Assembly: GCF_034424375.1 (NCBI RefSeq)
Contig: NZ_CP139965.1
Location: 5,580,001-5,644,000, forward strand
Reading direction: 5' to 3'
DNA length: 64,000 bases
Origin: Paraburkholderia kururiensis
GTDB taxonomy: Bacteria; Pseudomonadota; Gammaproteobacteria; Burkholderiales; Burkholderiaceae
Position 1 is the first letter of the stretch; every line of letters starts with the position of its first letter. Below are positions 50,467-59,123 of this stretch, piece by piece. The notes below the pieces were generated by a model, which worked only from the letters and a program-made list of their open reading frames with translations, searched no databases and was not told the origin of the DNA. The translations under genes were made by a program, and so were the position numbers.

Positions 50467-52107
50467 CTAGAACTCGAAGCCCGGACCACCCGCACCGGCT
50501 GCGGCCGGCGACGCAGCGGCCGCCGCATCCTTGGGCGCTTCATGCACCGTCGCATCCGTCGTCAGCAGCAGGCTCGCCACGGAGGCCGCGTTTTGCAGCG
50601 CCGTGCGCGTCACCTTCGTGGGGTCGACCACGCCGGTCTCCACCAGATCGCCGTATTCGCCCGTGGCCGCGTTGTAGCCGAAGTTGCCCGAGCCTTCCGC
50701 CACTTTCGCGACGATCACGCTGGCTTCTTCGCCGGCATTCGCGACGATCTGGCGCAGCGGCTCTTCCAGCGCGCGGCGCACGATGTTGATGCCCGCGTTC
50801 TGGTCCGCGTTCGCACCGTGCAGGCCCGCAATGGCCTGCTTCACGCGAATCAGCGCGACGCCTCCGCCCGGCACGATGCCTTCTTCCACCGCGGCGCGCG
50901 TGGCGTGCAGCGCATCGTCGACACGGTCCTTCTTCTCCTTCACTTCGATTTCGGTCGCGCCGCCCACCTTGATGACAGCCACGCCGCCCGCGAGTTTCGC
51001 CACGCGTTCCTGGAGCTTCTCGCGGTCATAGTCGGACGTGGCCTCGGCAATCTGCACGCGAATCTGCTTGACCCGCGCCTCGATGTTCGACTTCTCCCCA
51101 CCGCCGTCGATGACGGTGGTGTTTTCCTTGCCGACCTCGATGCGCTTGGCCTGGCCCAGTTCGGCGAGCGTCGCTTTTTCGAGCGTCAGGCCGGTTTCTT
51201 CCGCAATCACCTGGCCGCCCGTGAGAATCGCGATGTCTTCGAGCAGTGCCTTGCGGCGGTCGCCGAAGCCCGGCGCTTTCACGGCCACCGTTTTCAGGAT
51301 GCCGCGAATGTTGTTCACGACGAGCGTGGCGAGCGCTTCGCCTTCCACGTCTTCCGCAATGATGAGCAGGGGCCGGCCCGACTTCGCGACCTGTTCGAGT
51401 ACGGGCAGCAGGTCGCGGATATTCGAAATCTTCTTGTCGTGCAGCAGTACGAACGGCTCTTCCAGGATGGCGAGCTGCCGGTCCTGATGGTTGATGAAGT
51501 AGGGCGAGAGGTAGCCGCGATCGAATTGCAGGCCTTCGACCACGTCGAGTTCGTCGGCAAGCGACTTGCCGTCTTCCACGGTAATCACGCCTTCCTTGCC
51601 GACGCGGTCGATGGCTTCCGCAATGCGCTGCCCGATCGACTCTTCGCCGTTGGCCGAGATGGTCGCGACCTGGGCGATTTCCTTGCTGGTGGTGGTCGGC
51701 TTGCTGATCTTCTTCAGTTCTTCGACTGCCGCGACCACGGCCTTGTCGATGCCGCGTTTCAGATCGAGCGGATTGAGGCCGGCGGCGACGTACTTCTGGC
51801 CCTCGCGCACGATGGCCTGTGCGAGCACCGTCGCGGTAGTCGTGCCGTCGCCGGCGGCGTCGCTCGTTTTCGAGGCGACTTCCTTGACGAGCTGCGCGCC
51901 GATGTTTTGCAACTTGTCGGCCAGCTCGATTTCCTTGGCGACGGACACGCCGTCCTTCGTCACGACGGGGCTGCCGAAACTGCGTTCGAGCACCACGTTG
52001 CGGCCCTTCGGACCGAGCGTGACCTTCACCGCATTGGCGAGCAGGTTCACGCCTTCAACCAGTTTGGACCGTGCGTTGTCGCTGAAGGCGACTTCTTTGG
52101 CTGCCAT
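50467..52107 (-). CDS. groEL: Chaperonin GroEL (paralog lacking the GGM tail)
   Basis: This 546-residue chaperonin subunit forms the ATP-driven folding chamber with GroES. Typical segments include AKEVAFSDNARSKLVEGVN, VTLGPKGRNVVLERSFG, the ATPase DGTTTATVLAQ and PGGGVALIR. The C-terminus is Ala/Pro-rich and ends GAGGPGFEF instead of the GGM repeats of housekeeping GroEL, so this is probably an additional copy. It follows groES by 13 bases, under the CIRCE-controlled promoter. Confidence 0.96.
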   Translation of the reverse strand: MAAKEVAFSDNARSKLVEGVNLLANAVKVTLGPKGRNVVLERSFGSPVVTKDGVSVAKEIELADKLQNIGAQLVKEVASKTSDAAGDGTTTATVLAQAIVREGQKYVAAGLNPLDLKRGIDKAVVAAVEELKKISKPTTTSKEIAQVATISANGEESIGQRIAEAIDRVGKEGVITVEDGKSLADELDVVEGLQFDRGYLSPYFINHQDRQLAILEEPFVLLHDKKISNIRDLLPVLEQVAKSGRPLLIIAEDVEGEALATLVVNNIRGILKTVAVKAPGFGDRRKALLEDIAILTGGQVIAEETGLTLEKATLAELGQAKRIEVGKENTTVIDGGGEKSNIEARVKQIRVQIAEATSDYDREKLQERVAKLAGGVAVIKVGGATEIEVKEKKDRVDDALHATRAAVEEGIVPGGGVALIRVKQAIAGLHGANADQNAGINIVRRALEEPLRQIVANAGEEASVIVAKVAEGSGNFGYNAATGEYGDLVETGVVDPTKVTRTALQNAASVASLLLTTDATVHEAPKDAAAAASPAAAGAGGPGFEF

Positions 52108-52120
52108 GTTTGACTCTCCC

Positions 52121-52411
52121 TCAGGATTGAACGACTGCGACGATGTCTTCTTCGCGCAGCACGAGCAGTTCGTTGCCGTCGACTTTCACCGCTTGCCCCG
52201 CATATTTGCCGAACAGGACGCGTTCGCCGACCTTGAGGTCCGGCTCGATACGCCTGCCGTCGTCGCCGCGACGGCCCGGACCGACTGCGACGATTTCGCC
52301 CTGATCGGGCTTCTCGGCGGCGCTTTCGGGAATGACGATGCCCGATGCCGTACGGGTTTCCTGATCGAGACGCTTCACGATCACGCGATCATGTAACGGA
52401 CGTAGACTCAT
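52121..52411 (-). CDS. groES: Co-chaperonin GroES
   Basis: GroES caps the GroEL ring. The 96-residue protein begins MSLRPLHDRVIVKRLDQE with the family mobile loop (TASGIVIPESAAEKPDQGE) and ends LREEDIVAVVQS. A strong AGAAGGAAACAG ribosome binding site precedes the ATG at 52411. It is the promoter-proximal gene of the operon. Confidence 0.97.
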   Translation of the reverse strand: MSLRPLHDRVIVKRLDQETRTASGIVIPESAAEKPDQGEIVAVGPGRRGDDGRRIEPDLKVGERVLFGKYAGQAVKVDGNELLVLREEDIVAVVQS

Positions 52412-52474
52412 TTGCTGTTTCCTTCTGGACGAGTGACTAAAGGAGATGTCACAGCACCTTTGCTGCATCTTCGA

Positions 52475-52501
52475 TTGGCACTCTCATGCGGCGAGTGCTG
52501 A
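52475..52501 (-). promoter_or_regulatory. CIRCE element (HrcA operator) of groESL
   Basis: TTGGCACTC-N9-GAGTGCTGA is a close match to the CIRCE consensus TTAGCACTC-N9-GAGTGCTAA. It lies between the -10 box and the groES ribosome binding site, where HrcA binding would block transcription until heat shock. Confidence 0.9.
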
Positions 52502-52511
52502 CCGGAAACCG

Positions 52512-52541
52512 AGTATAGAAACGGCGCGCAAAGGGCTCCAA
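52512..52541 (-). promoter_or_regulatory. Sigma-70 promoter of groESL
   Basis: On the minus strand TTGGAG and TATACT are separated by 18 bases. The -10 box ends 10 bases before the CIRCE element. No sigma-32 box is evident, so heat control is probably through HrcA. Confidence 0.7.
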
Positions 52542-52762
52542 TAATCGATTGGCAGAACGTTTGTCGGCAGCACGGGATTTGCAATGCATGGTTTGCGCTA
52601 AAGGCGCGGCAAGGCGGGGCGGCGTATCCGGGTAGCGCCCCTCCCGAACGATGCACTCGAATCGCGAAGCGCTGAAAAGCATCGAACGAATGCTTGTTTG
52701 TGCGGCGATGGAACGGTGACTAGATTGAATGCGTGAACGTCAGATGACGAGGAGGTACCGTC

Positions 52763-53008
52763 ATGTCGATGAACCTCGCATTGTTCTATCGCCACGCAAT
52801 ATCGAGGCCGCTCGAGAGCTTGCGGCGGCGCGTAGGAGACGGCTCTGCGTCCGTCGTCGCGCGGGAAAGCGCCCCCGCTGTTGCAGCACGCGAGGCGCCT
52901 TGCCCGCATCGCCACGACGCCGCGCACTTCGAACGCATTGCGACTTACGCGCGCGCCGGCTACTTCAACATGGGCTACACGCTCGATGTGTTTCACGTGA
53001 GCGAGTAG
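52763..53008 (+). CDS. Small protein of unknown function (81 residues)
   Basis: I do not recognise the family. The gene has a strong GAGGAGG ribosome binding site and starts MSMNLALFYRHAISRPLESL. The C-terminal half is the most protein-like: PHRHDAAHFERIATYARAGY followed by FNMGYTLDVFHVSE. It contains several His residues and one Cys-Pro-His, with no signal or membrane segment. It lies 50 bases before the CmcJ-like oxygenase gene in the same direction, and the two may form an operon. Confidence 0.6.
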   Translation: MSMNLALFYRHAISRPLESLRRRVGDGSASVVARESAPAVAAREAPCPHRHDAAHFERIATYARAGYFNMGYTLDVFHVSE

Positions 53009-53058
53009 TTTTCGCCGATGTAGAGGGAGCCGATACAACGCCAGATGGAGCGCCAGTC

Positions 53059-53889
53059 ATGAGCGATATCGTCATCGAAACGCCTGTCGTCGTCGAAGCC
53101 GGGCTGAACTACCTCGTTCCCAATGGCGAGCGGCCGGTCACTTACGCGTATGAGCCGCCTGCGGGTGTGCCATTACGAAATGGCGTCTATCGTGCGCAGC
53201 GTGTGAGGATCGCGAATGCGCGCATCACACCGCCGCCGGGCGGGCTCGCTCTCGATCGCAACGGCTTCGAGTTGCGCCGTCACGCGAGCGCGCTCACCGA
53301 TTTTTCGGACCCAGCTGCCATCGAACGTGTGTATTACCCGGAATCCGAAGCGCTGCTCAAGCGCTGCACGGGCGCGAAGCGCGTCGTCATCTTCGATCAC
53401 ACGCTGCGTGATGGCCGCGCCACGCGCGCCGACGGCGTGCGCGAGCCGGTGAAATACGTCCACAACGACCAGACCTTCGTATCGGGTCCGCGCCGCGTAC
53501 GCGATCATCTGTCGCCGCAGGAAGCGCAAGCGCTGCTCAAGGGACGCGTCGCCATCGTCAATTTGTGGCGGCCCGTCGGCGAGACGGTAGAGTCGTCGCC
53601 GCTCGCGCTGTGCGACTCGCGCAGCATTGCGTTGACCGACCTCGTGCCCTCGGACCTCGTCTATCGCGACAAGATCGGCGAAACCTACGCGTTCGTATTC
53701 AATCCTGCGCACCGCTGGTACTACTTTCCGCACATGACGCCCGACGAAGTGCTGCTGCTCAAGATCTACGATTCCGCAGGTGACAGCATCGCGCGACTGA
53801 CGGCCCATACCGCGTTCGACGACCCGTCTTCGCCGCCCGATGCACCGGCGCGCCGCAGCATCGAGTTGCGCTCGCTGGTGTTCTTCTGA
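53059..53889 (+). CDS. CmcJ/NvfI-like oxygenase family protein
   Basis: This 276-residue protein resembles the CmcJ/NvfI group of 2-oxoglutarate-dependent oxygenase-like proteins. These occur in cephamycin and fungal pathways and in many bacteria of unknown role. Family segments are IFDHTLRDG, KYVHNDQTFVSGPRRVRD, VAIVNLWRPVGETVESSPLA and PAHRWYYFPHMTPDEVLLLK. Possible iron ligands are His/Asp in VHNDQT and a His in the FPHM segment. I used the ATG at 53059, preceded by GGAG. The substrate is unknown. Confidence 0.82.
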   Translation: MSDIVIETPVVVEAGLNYLVPNGERPVTYAYEPPAGVPLRNGVYRAQRVRIANARITPPPGGLALDRNGFELRRHASALTDFSDPAAIERVYYPESEALLKRCTGAKRVVIFDHTLRDGRATRADGVREPVKYVHNDQTFVSGPRRVRDHLSPQEAQALLKGRVAIVNLWRPVGETVESSPLALCDSRSIALTDLVPSDLVYRDKIGETYAFVFNPAHRWYYFPHMTPDEVLLLKIYDSAGDSIARLTAHTAFDDPSSPPDAPARRSIELRSLVFF

Positions 53890-53924
53890 GCACGCCGCTT
53901 GCGGGGCGCGCGATGGCGCCCGGA

Positions 53925-54245
53925 TCAGGAAGCGACACAGAACTGCTGATAAAGCACGTCCATCACGGCAAGCGCCTGGGCGCTCGCCACCGAATAGAAA
54001 ATGTTCTTGCCTTCGCGGCGTGCCGTGACCAGACCATTTTCGCGAAGCACGCCTAACTGCTGGGACAGGGTGGGTTGGCGGATGCCAAGCTGATCCTCCA
54101 GCTCGCCGACGGACAACTCGTCCTGAGACAAACGGCACATGACCAGCAAACGATCCGGGTTGGCGAGAACCTTGAGCAGGGCGCAGGCTTTTTTCGCAGA
54201 AGCTTGCATGGTGCGAAGGTCGATGGTCGGATCGGAAGAACTCAT
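53925..54245 (-). CDS. bigR: ArsR-family repressor of BigR/SqrR type
   Basis: The 106-residue winged-helix protein has an ArsR HTH (QLGIRQPTLSQQLGVLRENG) followed by the wing TARREGKNIFYSV. It has Cys at 21, 37 and 103. C37 and C103 are 66 residues apart, exactly the spacing of the two sensing Cys of BigR and SqrR, which bind persulfide and then release DNA. It diverges from the FadL-like and PmpAB genes, which fits the known bigR-type arrangement. Persulfide sensing is therefore likely, although not shown. Confidence 0.88.
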   Translation of the reverse strand: MSSSDPTIDLRTMQASAKKACALLKVLANPDRLLVMCRLSQDELSVGELEDQLGIRQPTLSQQLGVLRENGLVTARREGKNIFYSVASAQALAVMDVLYQQFCVAS

Positions 54246-54371
54246 TGGATGATCACAGTTTATATGTTGATAATCTATCTAAAGCTTATGTGAAAAACTT
54301 GGTTTGAGGTGCGAGTCCTGGTCAATAGACTCTGTCCCCGTTGGCTGTTCAAACATTATTCGGGGAAACGT
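54246..54371. promoter_or_regulatory. AT-rich divergent promoter region with candidate BigR operator
   Basis: The gap between the repressor and the porin gene is strikingly AT-rich at 54245-54300. It holds the imperfect dyad TTGATA-ATC-TATCTA (54267-54281, five of six pairs), a plausible ArsR-family operator. Exact promoters are not resolved. Confidence 0.5.
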
Positions 54372-55622
54372 ATGAAGCTACAAGGGACCACGCGCGCACT
54401 CCTTGCTGTTGTCGCGGCAGCACCAGGCCTCGCATGGGCGACCAACGGCTATTTTTCCAACGGCTATGGTGTGGCATCGCAGGGCATGGCCGGCGTAGGC
54501 ATCGGGCTGCCGCAGGATGCGTTGGCCGCGGCAGCCAACCCTGCCGGTATTGCCTTCGTCGGCAACCGCTTTGATGGCGACATCAGTCTTTTTCTGCCGA
54601 AGCGCGGCGCGGAAATTTCGGGCAACAGCTTTGGGGCTAATGGCAGCTACGCAGGCAACAATCGCTCGATTTTCGCGCTGCCCGAATTCGGCGTGACATA
54701 CCAGGTGCTGCCGAACACCTATGCGGGTCTTGCACTGTACGCCAACGGCGGTCTCGACACGGGCTACGCCAGCAATCCCTATCGCGCCTTCGGTGCGACG
54801 GGATCGGCCGGTGTGGATCTCGAACAGTTGTTCCTCTCCCCGACGATTGCCTACAAGCTGCTGGACCGGCATGCGTTCGGTATCGGCCTGAATATTGCCT
54901 ATCAGCGCTTCACCGCGAGCGGGCTACAACCGTTCACGAGCATGTCGGCCGCACCCGGCAACGTCACCGATCGCGGCGCCGATTCGACAGTGGGCGTGGG
55001 CGTCCACCTTGGCTATACCGGCGAAATCACGCCCACGCTGACCGTCGGTGTGACGTGGGCGTCGAAGATTCACGGACGTTTCGACAAATACAAAGGTCTC
55101 TTCGCCGATGGTGGTTCGTTCGACATCCCGGAGAACTACGGCATCGGCTTCTCGTGGAAAATCACGCCGGCATGGACGGTGGCGGCCGATTTCCAACGCA
55201 TTCTGTACGGCAACGTGAAGTCGATTGCGAATCCGCTCGCCAATCTGTTCGCGGGCAATGCAATGGGGGCGTCCGGCGGTCCGGGTTTCGGCTGGCGCAA
55301 TACCAACGTAATCAAGATCGGCACCAGCTATGACGTGACGAGTCACCTGACGCTGCGTGCGGGCTACAGTCATTCGAGCCAGCCGGTCGCGAGTACGGAA
55401 ACCTTCCTGAACATTCTCGCCCCAGGTGTCGTGCAGGATCAGGCGACACTCGGCGCGACGTGGAAAACCGATTCGAAGACGTCGTTCGGTGTGTTCTACG
55501 GCCATGCGTTCAAGAAGACGGTCGATGGCAATAACTCGATTCCCGCAGCCTTCGGAGGCGGCAATGCGAATGTGCATCTGGCCGAAGACGTCGTGGGCGT
55601 ATCCTTCGGCAAACCATTCTGA
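54372..55622 (+). CDS. OmpP1/FadL-family outer membrane channel
   Basis: This 416-residue protein has a signal peptide (MKLQGTTRALLAVVAAAPG, cleavage near LAWA/TNGY). The mature part is a FadL-type beta barrel with the typical N-terminal hatch NGYFSNGYGVASQGMAG and LPQDALAAAANPAGIAFVGN, and it ends in Phe. FadL channels pass hydrophobic compounds across the outer membrane. The position between a BigR-like repressor and PmpAB suggests a sulfur-related cargo. GGGGAAACGT precedes the ATG at 54372. Confidence 0.9.
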   Translation: MKLQGTTRALLAVVAAAPGLAWATNGYFSNGYGVASQGMAGVGIGLPQDALAAAANPAGIAFVGNRFDGDISLFLPKRGAEISGNSFGANGSYAGNNRSIFALPEFGVTYQVLPNTYAGLALYANGGLDTGYASNPYRAFGATGSAGVDLEQLFLSPTIAYKLLDRHAFGIGLNIAYQRFTASGLQPFTSMSAAPGNVTDRGADSTVGVGVHLGYTGEITPTLTVGVTWASKIHGRFDKYKGLFADGGSFDIPENYGIGFSWKITPAWTVAADFQRILYGNVKSIANPLANLFAGNAMGASGGPGFGWRNTNVIKIGTSYDVTSHLTLRAGYSHSSQPVASTETFLNILAPGVVQDQATLGATWKTDSKTSFGVFYGHAFKKTVDGNNSIPAAFGGGNANVHLAEDVVGVSFGKPF

Positions 55623-55706
55623 GTCTCGTCGTCCGGCGATACTGCACGAGTTCCTGGCTCGAGCGTCATCGTCTGACGGCGGCAATACAGGAGAGGAACC
55701 GAAGCG

Positions 55707-56156
55707 ATGATGGAATCTTTTACCCCGTGGAGTTCGCTTGCCGGTGGCGTGCTGATCGGGTTGTCGGCGGCTTTGCTGCTCGGCATCAATGGGAAAGTTG
55801 CCGGTATTAGCGGTATCGCACGCCGGCTTGTCTGGGGGCCGCGCAGCGGGTCTGCCTGGCGGGCTGCATTTATTCTCGGACTGATTGCCGGAGCGGCGAG
55901 CTTTTATGCGATTGCGCGGGCAACCGGCCACACCGCCTGGTTGCCGCACGCGCGCCCTGGATTTCCCGCGGTCCTATTGATCGCGGCCGGTCTCGCCACT
56001 GGCTTTGGCACGGCACTCGCCAATGGCTGCACGAGCGGCCACGGCGTGTGCGGACTTGCGCGCCTGTCGAAGCGTTCCGCGGTGGCGACTGTCACGTTCG
56101 TGGCGGCTGCCATGGTGTCGACCTATGTGGTGCGTCACGTGATCGGGCTGTCATGA
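55707..56156 (+). CDS. YeeE/YedE half-transporter, PmpA-like
   Basis: This 149-residue membrane protein has about four hydrophobic segments. It carries the YeeE/YedE signature GFGTALANGCTSGHGVCGLA with two Cys, the residues thought to relay thiosulfate or sulfide-type sulfur. It forms a pair with the next gene and overlaps it by four bases (ATGA). Half-size pairs of this kind are known with BigR in other bacteria. Confidence 0.9.
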   Translation: MMESFTPWSSLAGGVLIGLSAALLLGINGKVAGISGIARRLVWGPRSGSAWRAAFILGLIAGAASFYAIARATGHTAWLPHARPGFPAVLLIAAGLATGFGTALANGCTSGHGVCGLARLSKRSAVATVTFVAAAMVSTYVVRHVIGLS

Positions 56157-56611
56157 ACGCCCTGAAGCCATTGAAGCCACTATCCGCATTCGGTTGCGGG
56201 CTCCTCTTCGGTATTGGGCTTGCGCTGTCCGGCATGACTCGCCCGCAAAAGGTGCTCGGCTTTCTCGACGTGACAGGGAAATGGGACGGCAGTCTTTTGT
56301 TCGTTCTCGGCGGCGCAGTCGTGACGGCCATGATCGCTTTCCGTCTCATACTGAAGCGCAACGCCGCCTTGCTGGCTGAGCGCCTTGATCTGCCCAAGGA
56401 AGCGCCGGTCGATTTCAACCTCCTCGTCGGCGCGGCAATTTTCGGCGTTGGCTGGGGCGCAGCCGGGTATTGCCCCGGCCCCGCGATCGCGCTGCTCGCG
56501 CAACCCAATATCGAAGTCGTCTACTTTCTGCCCTCGATGGTTGCCGGGTGGGGACTGTACTCGTTCATCCGTTCAAAGCAGGGGAATTTCCCCGACAAGC
56601 CGGACAGCTAG
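56153..56611 (+). CDS. YeeE/YedE half-transporter, PmpB-like
   Basis: This 152-residue membrane protein is the second half. It shows FGIGLALSGMTRPQKVLGFL, and GVGWGAAGYCPGPAIALLAQ carries the conserved Cys. Start at ATG 56153 is coupled to the PmpA stop. Its TAG stop overlaps the end of the convergent iclR gene by four bases. Together with PmpA it would move a reduced sulfur species across the inner membrane. Confidence 0.9.
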   Translation: MNALKPLKPLSAFGCGLLFGIGLALSGMTRPQKVLGFLDVTGKWDGSLLFVLGGAVVTAMIAFRLILKRNAALLAERLDLPKEAPVDFNLLVGAAIFGVGWGAAGYCPGPAIALLAQPNIEVVYFLPSMVAGWGLYSFIRSKQGNFPDKPDS

Positions 56612-57423
56612 ATGCCAAGAAACTGCGACATCGCCCGAACCGCATGCGATGTCGCGTTCAGCAATTCCGACGCCTTCATCAGATCGTCGCGCATGGCTTC
56701 GTTGCCGTTACGGAAGAAGTGGCTCGGACCGGTGAGCACTATTGCGCCCACGGCACGGCCGGACGGCGCGGTGAGCCGCGTGCCCACCGCGCAGATGCCG
56801 ATCACGTTTTCATTCTCGTTGGTAGCCCAGCCGCGCTGCCGCACCTGCTCCAGTTCGTCATAAAGCGCCGCGCGATGCCGGACCGTGAATTCCGTGCGGG
56901 CCGCAAAGGGCTCGGGCCCGAGCAGCACGTCGCGTTGTTCCGGCGTGCGATCGCTGAGTAAGAGCTTGCCCGAAACCGACGCGTGCAGCGGCGCACTGAC
57001 GTTGGTGTCGAAATACGGCGCCACGCTGTAGTTGCCGGCGGCGGAGTCCACTGTGACCCGATGGTTGCCCATGAACGCGATGAGCAGTACCGACGGGCCG
57101 TGGCGCTCCTGCAGTTCGCGCATGAGCGGGGCGGTGTCGCGCCGAAGCCGGTTCAACGGATGTTCAAGCGGCAGCGGGCAGGCTGCACGCGGCGTGGGGC
57201 AATAGAGCGGCCCCTCTCGATATACGTACCCGGCCTGATCCAATGACTGCAGCAGGCGGTGACACGTGCTGGCGGGCAGGCCGACGCTGTCCGCGATTTC
57301 CTGCAGGCTCAACGGACGGGCGGCCTCGTGCAGGCGGGATAGCACGTTCAACCCTCGCGCAAGCGCGCCGGATTCCGTCTCGCGTCGCTCGGCGACGCCC
57401 TCGGTACTGGGAAGGGTCGCCAT
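56608..57423 (-). CDS. IclR family transcriptional regulator
   Basis: This 271-residue regulator has the IclR N-terminal winged helix (ALARGLNVLSRLHEAARPLS, LQEIADSVGLPASTCHRLLQ) and the effector domain with SVSGKLLLSDRTPEQRD and NENENVIGICAVGTRL. I used the ATG at 57423. It diverges from the organosulfur cluster beginning at 57908 and may control it. The effector is unknown. Confidence 0.9.
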   Translation of the reverse strand: MATLPSTEGVAERRETESGALARGLNVLSRLHEAARPLSLQEIADSVGLPASTCHRLLQSLDQAGYVYREGPLYCPTPRAACPLPLEHPLNRLRRDTAPLMRELQERHGPSVLLIAFMGNHRVTVDSAAGNYSVAPYFDTNVSAPLHASVSGKLLLSDRTPEQRDVLLGPEPFAARTEFTVRHRAALYDELEQVRQRGWATNENENVIGICAVGTRLTAPSGRAVGAIVLTGPSHFFRNGNEAMRDDLMKASELLNATSHAVRAMSQFLGI

Positions 57424-57907
57424 GGCTAACAGGAATGGGTGACGTGAGTCAGGCGCCGCGAACATGCCGCGCGCATGACGAAACCGGCTGAGCGGAATTG
57501 CATATATGAATTGCTTTGTTGGTGAGTCTTGGGGGCGCCCATACAATAAAACGGAATTGTTCTTCCGAAATATTGTACAAGCGGCTCGATTATTGGAATA
57601 GCCGGAAGGTACGGCGCCGCGGTTGGGGTGCCCATCTATATGTAAAGCGCCCGACCCATGGAACATCGGCCGGTGTCATGTAATAAGGATACCTACGTTT
57701 ATAAATAGACATCGCTGATGCAGGTGGTATGGGGCGAGCCCCTCCCCGAACTGGTCGCGATTGGCGCGGCTCAGCAGGCCGCCAGCCATCTGTGCAGCGG
57801 CGATGCCTCCACCCACGCCGTCCGGTTCGTGGCGCAGGGCTCGCTGCTCAGCTCACGTCGATCCCAGCCGCCTGAAGGCACTTCATTCACTTTGTCTCCC
57901 GTGATCC
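57424..57907. other. Divergent region between iclR and the organosulfur cluster
   Basis: These 484 bases include an AT-rich block at 57485-57720, which must hold promoters for both directions. I found no clear sigma-54 (GG-N10-GC) box and no gene. Confidence 0.6.
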
Positions 57908-59068
57908 ATGTCCACCCCGTCTCCCGCCGAGTTTCCCGATAGTCCGCTGTCGCACGCACTTGCGCAGCCGCTTCTGCTGGGCCTGTTCCTGCCGATCCAG
58001 AGCGGCGGCTGGTCGATGTCGACGCTGCCGCGCGGCACCGACTGGACGTTCGACTACAACGCGCGCTTGACCCGCAAGGCGGAGGACCTGGGCTTCGATC
58101 TCGTGTTCGGCCTCGCGCAGTGGCTCGGTAAGGACGGGCATGGCGGTGCAATGCGCTACCGCCGCGAATCGCTCGATTCGTTCATCACCATTGCATCGCT
58201 CGCGTCGATCACGAAGCGCATCTTGCTGGTCTCAACGCTGCACATCCTGTACGGAAACTGGCACCCGTTGCATCTCGCAAAGTTCGGCGCAACGCTCGAC
58301 CATATTTCGGGCGGTCGCTGGGGACTCAACATGGTGACCGGCCACTCGATCGACGAAGCCGCGATGTTCGGTCGCGAAGCGCACTTCGAGCACGACCTGC
58401 GCTACGAGATGGCAAGCGAGTTTGTCGATCTGATGCAGCAGCTCTGGTCGCTCGACGACAACCTGACGTTCGACGGCAGGTGGTATCGCACGCGCAACGC
58501 GTTCGTCTCGCCGAAGCCGCGCTATGGCCGGCCGGTGCTGGTCAACGCCACCAGTTCACCGGCCGGCATCGCCTATGCGGCGAAACACTCCGACCTCATC
58601 TTCATCACGAGTTCGGCGGGCGCCCAGATCGACGCGGCGCTCGACGTACTGCCGGCGCATACGGCTCAGGTGCGTGCGGCGGCGCGGGCCCACGGCCGGC
58701 AGGTACGCACGCTCATCAATCCGACCATCGTCTGCCGTCCGACAGAAAAGGAGGCGCGCGCCTATCACGACGCCATCCTCTCGCATGCCGATTTCGGCGC
58801 GGTGGACGGATTTACCGGGCGTCGGAGCGACGCGCAGGCGTGGAAGGGTCACCAGCGCGAGCAGCGCGTGCTCGGGGGCAACATCCAGATCATCGGTTCG
58901 CCCGAACACGTTGTCGACGACCTGCAGCGGCTGAAGGCAGCCGGTATCGACGGCGTGCAGCTGACGTTCTTCGATTTCGAGCCCGACCTCGCGTACTTCG
59001 GCGAGGCCGTGCTGCCGCTGCTGGAAGAGGCAGGGCTGCGTGTACGCGTGCAGCCGCAGGCGACGTAA
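57908..59068 (+). CDS. LLM-class FMN-dependent monooxygenase (SsuD/SfnG-like)
   Basis: This 386-residue luciferase-like enzyme uses FMNH2 and O2, and relatives cleave C-S bonds of alkanesulfonates or dimethylsulfone. Signatures are LLLGLFLPIQSGGWSMS near the start, YNARLTRKAEDLGFDLVFGL and LDHISGGRWGLNMVTGHSID. The protein needs a separate flavin reductase, none of which is seen here. It is the first gene of the right-hand cluster; an SfnB/DszC-like gene follows 55 bases later. The exact substrate cannot be read. Confidence 0.88.
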   Translation: MSTPSPAEFPDSPLSHALAQPLLLGLFLPIQSGGWSMSTLPRGTDWTFDYNARLTRKAEDLGFDLVFGLAQWLGKDGHGGAMRYRRESLDSFITIASLASITKRILLVSTLHILYGNWHPLHLAKFGATLDHISGGRWGLNMVTGHSIDEAAMFGREAHFEHDLRYEMASEFVDLMQQLWSLDDNLTFDGRWYRTRNAFVSPKPRYGRPVLVNATSSPAGIAYAAKHSDLIFITSSAGAQIDAALDVLPAHTAQVRAAARAHGRQVRTLINPTIVCRPTEKEARAYHDAILSHADFGAVDGFTGRRSDAQAWKGHQREQRVLGGNIQIIGSPEHVVDDLQRLKAAGIDGVQLTFFDFEPDLAYFGEAVLPLLEEAGLRVRVQPQAT

Positions 59069-59123
59069 CGGCCTGGCAGACAGATCAACCAACACGTTCA
59101 TCCGATTCACAGGAGCGTTGCCG

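Larger units (their letters stand above)
52412..52762. other. Divergent region between groES and the 81-residue gene
   Basis: These 351 bases contain the groES promoter and CIRCE element on the left. On the right is the leader of the small gene with a GAGGAGG ribosome binding site. No further gene is seen. Confidence 0.7.

Noticed and set aside
57424..57907. Sigma-54 promoter for the organosulfur cluster, as in sfn-type systems
   Set aside because: No TGGCAC-N5-TTGC-like box was found by eye in this gap.
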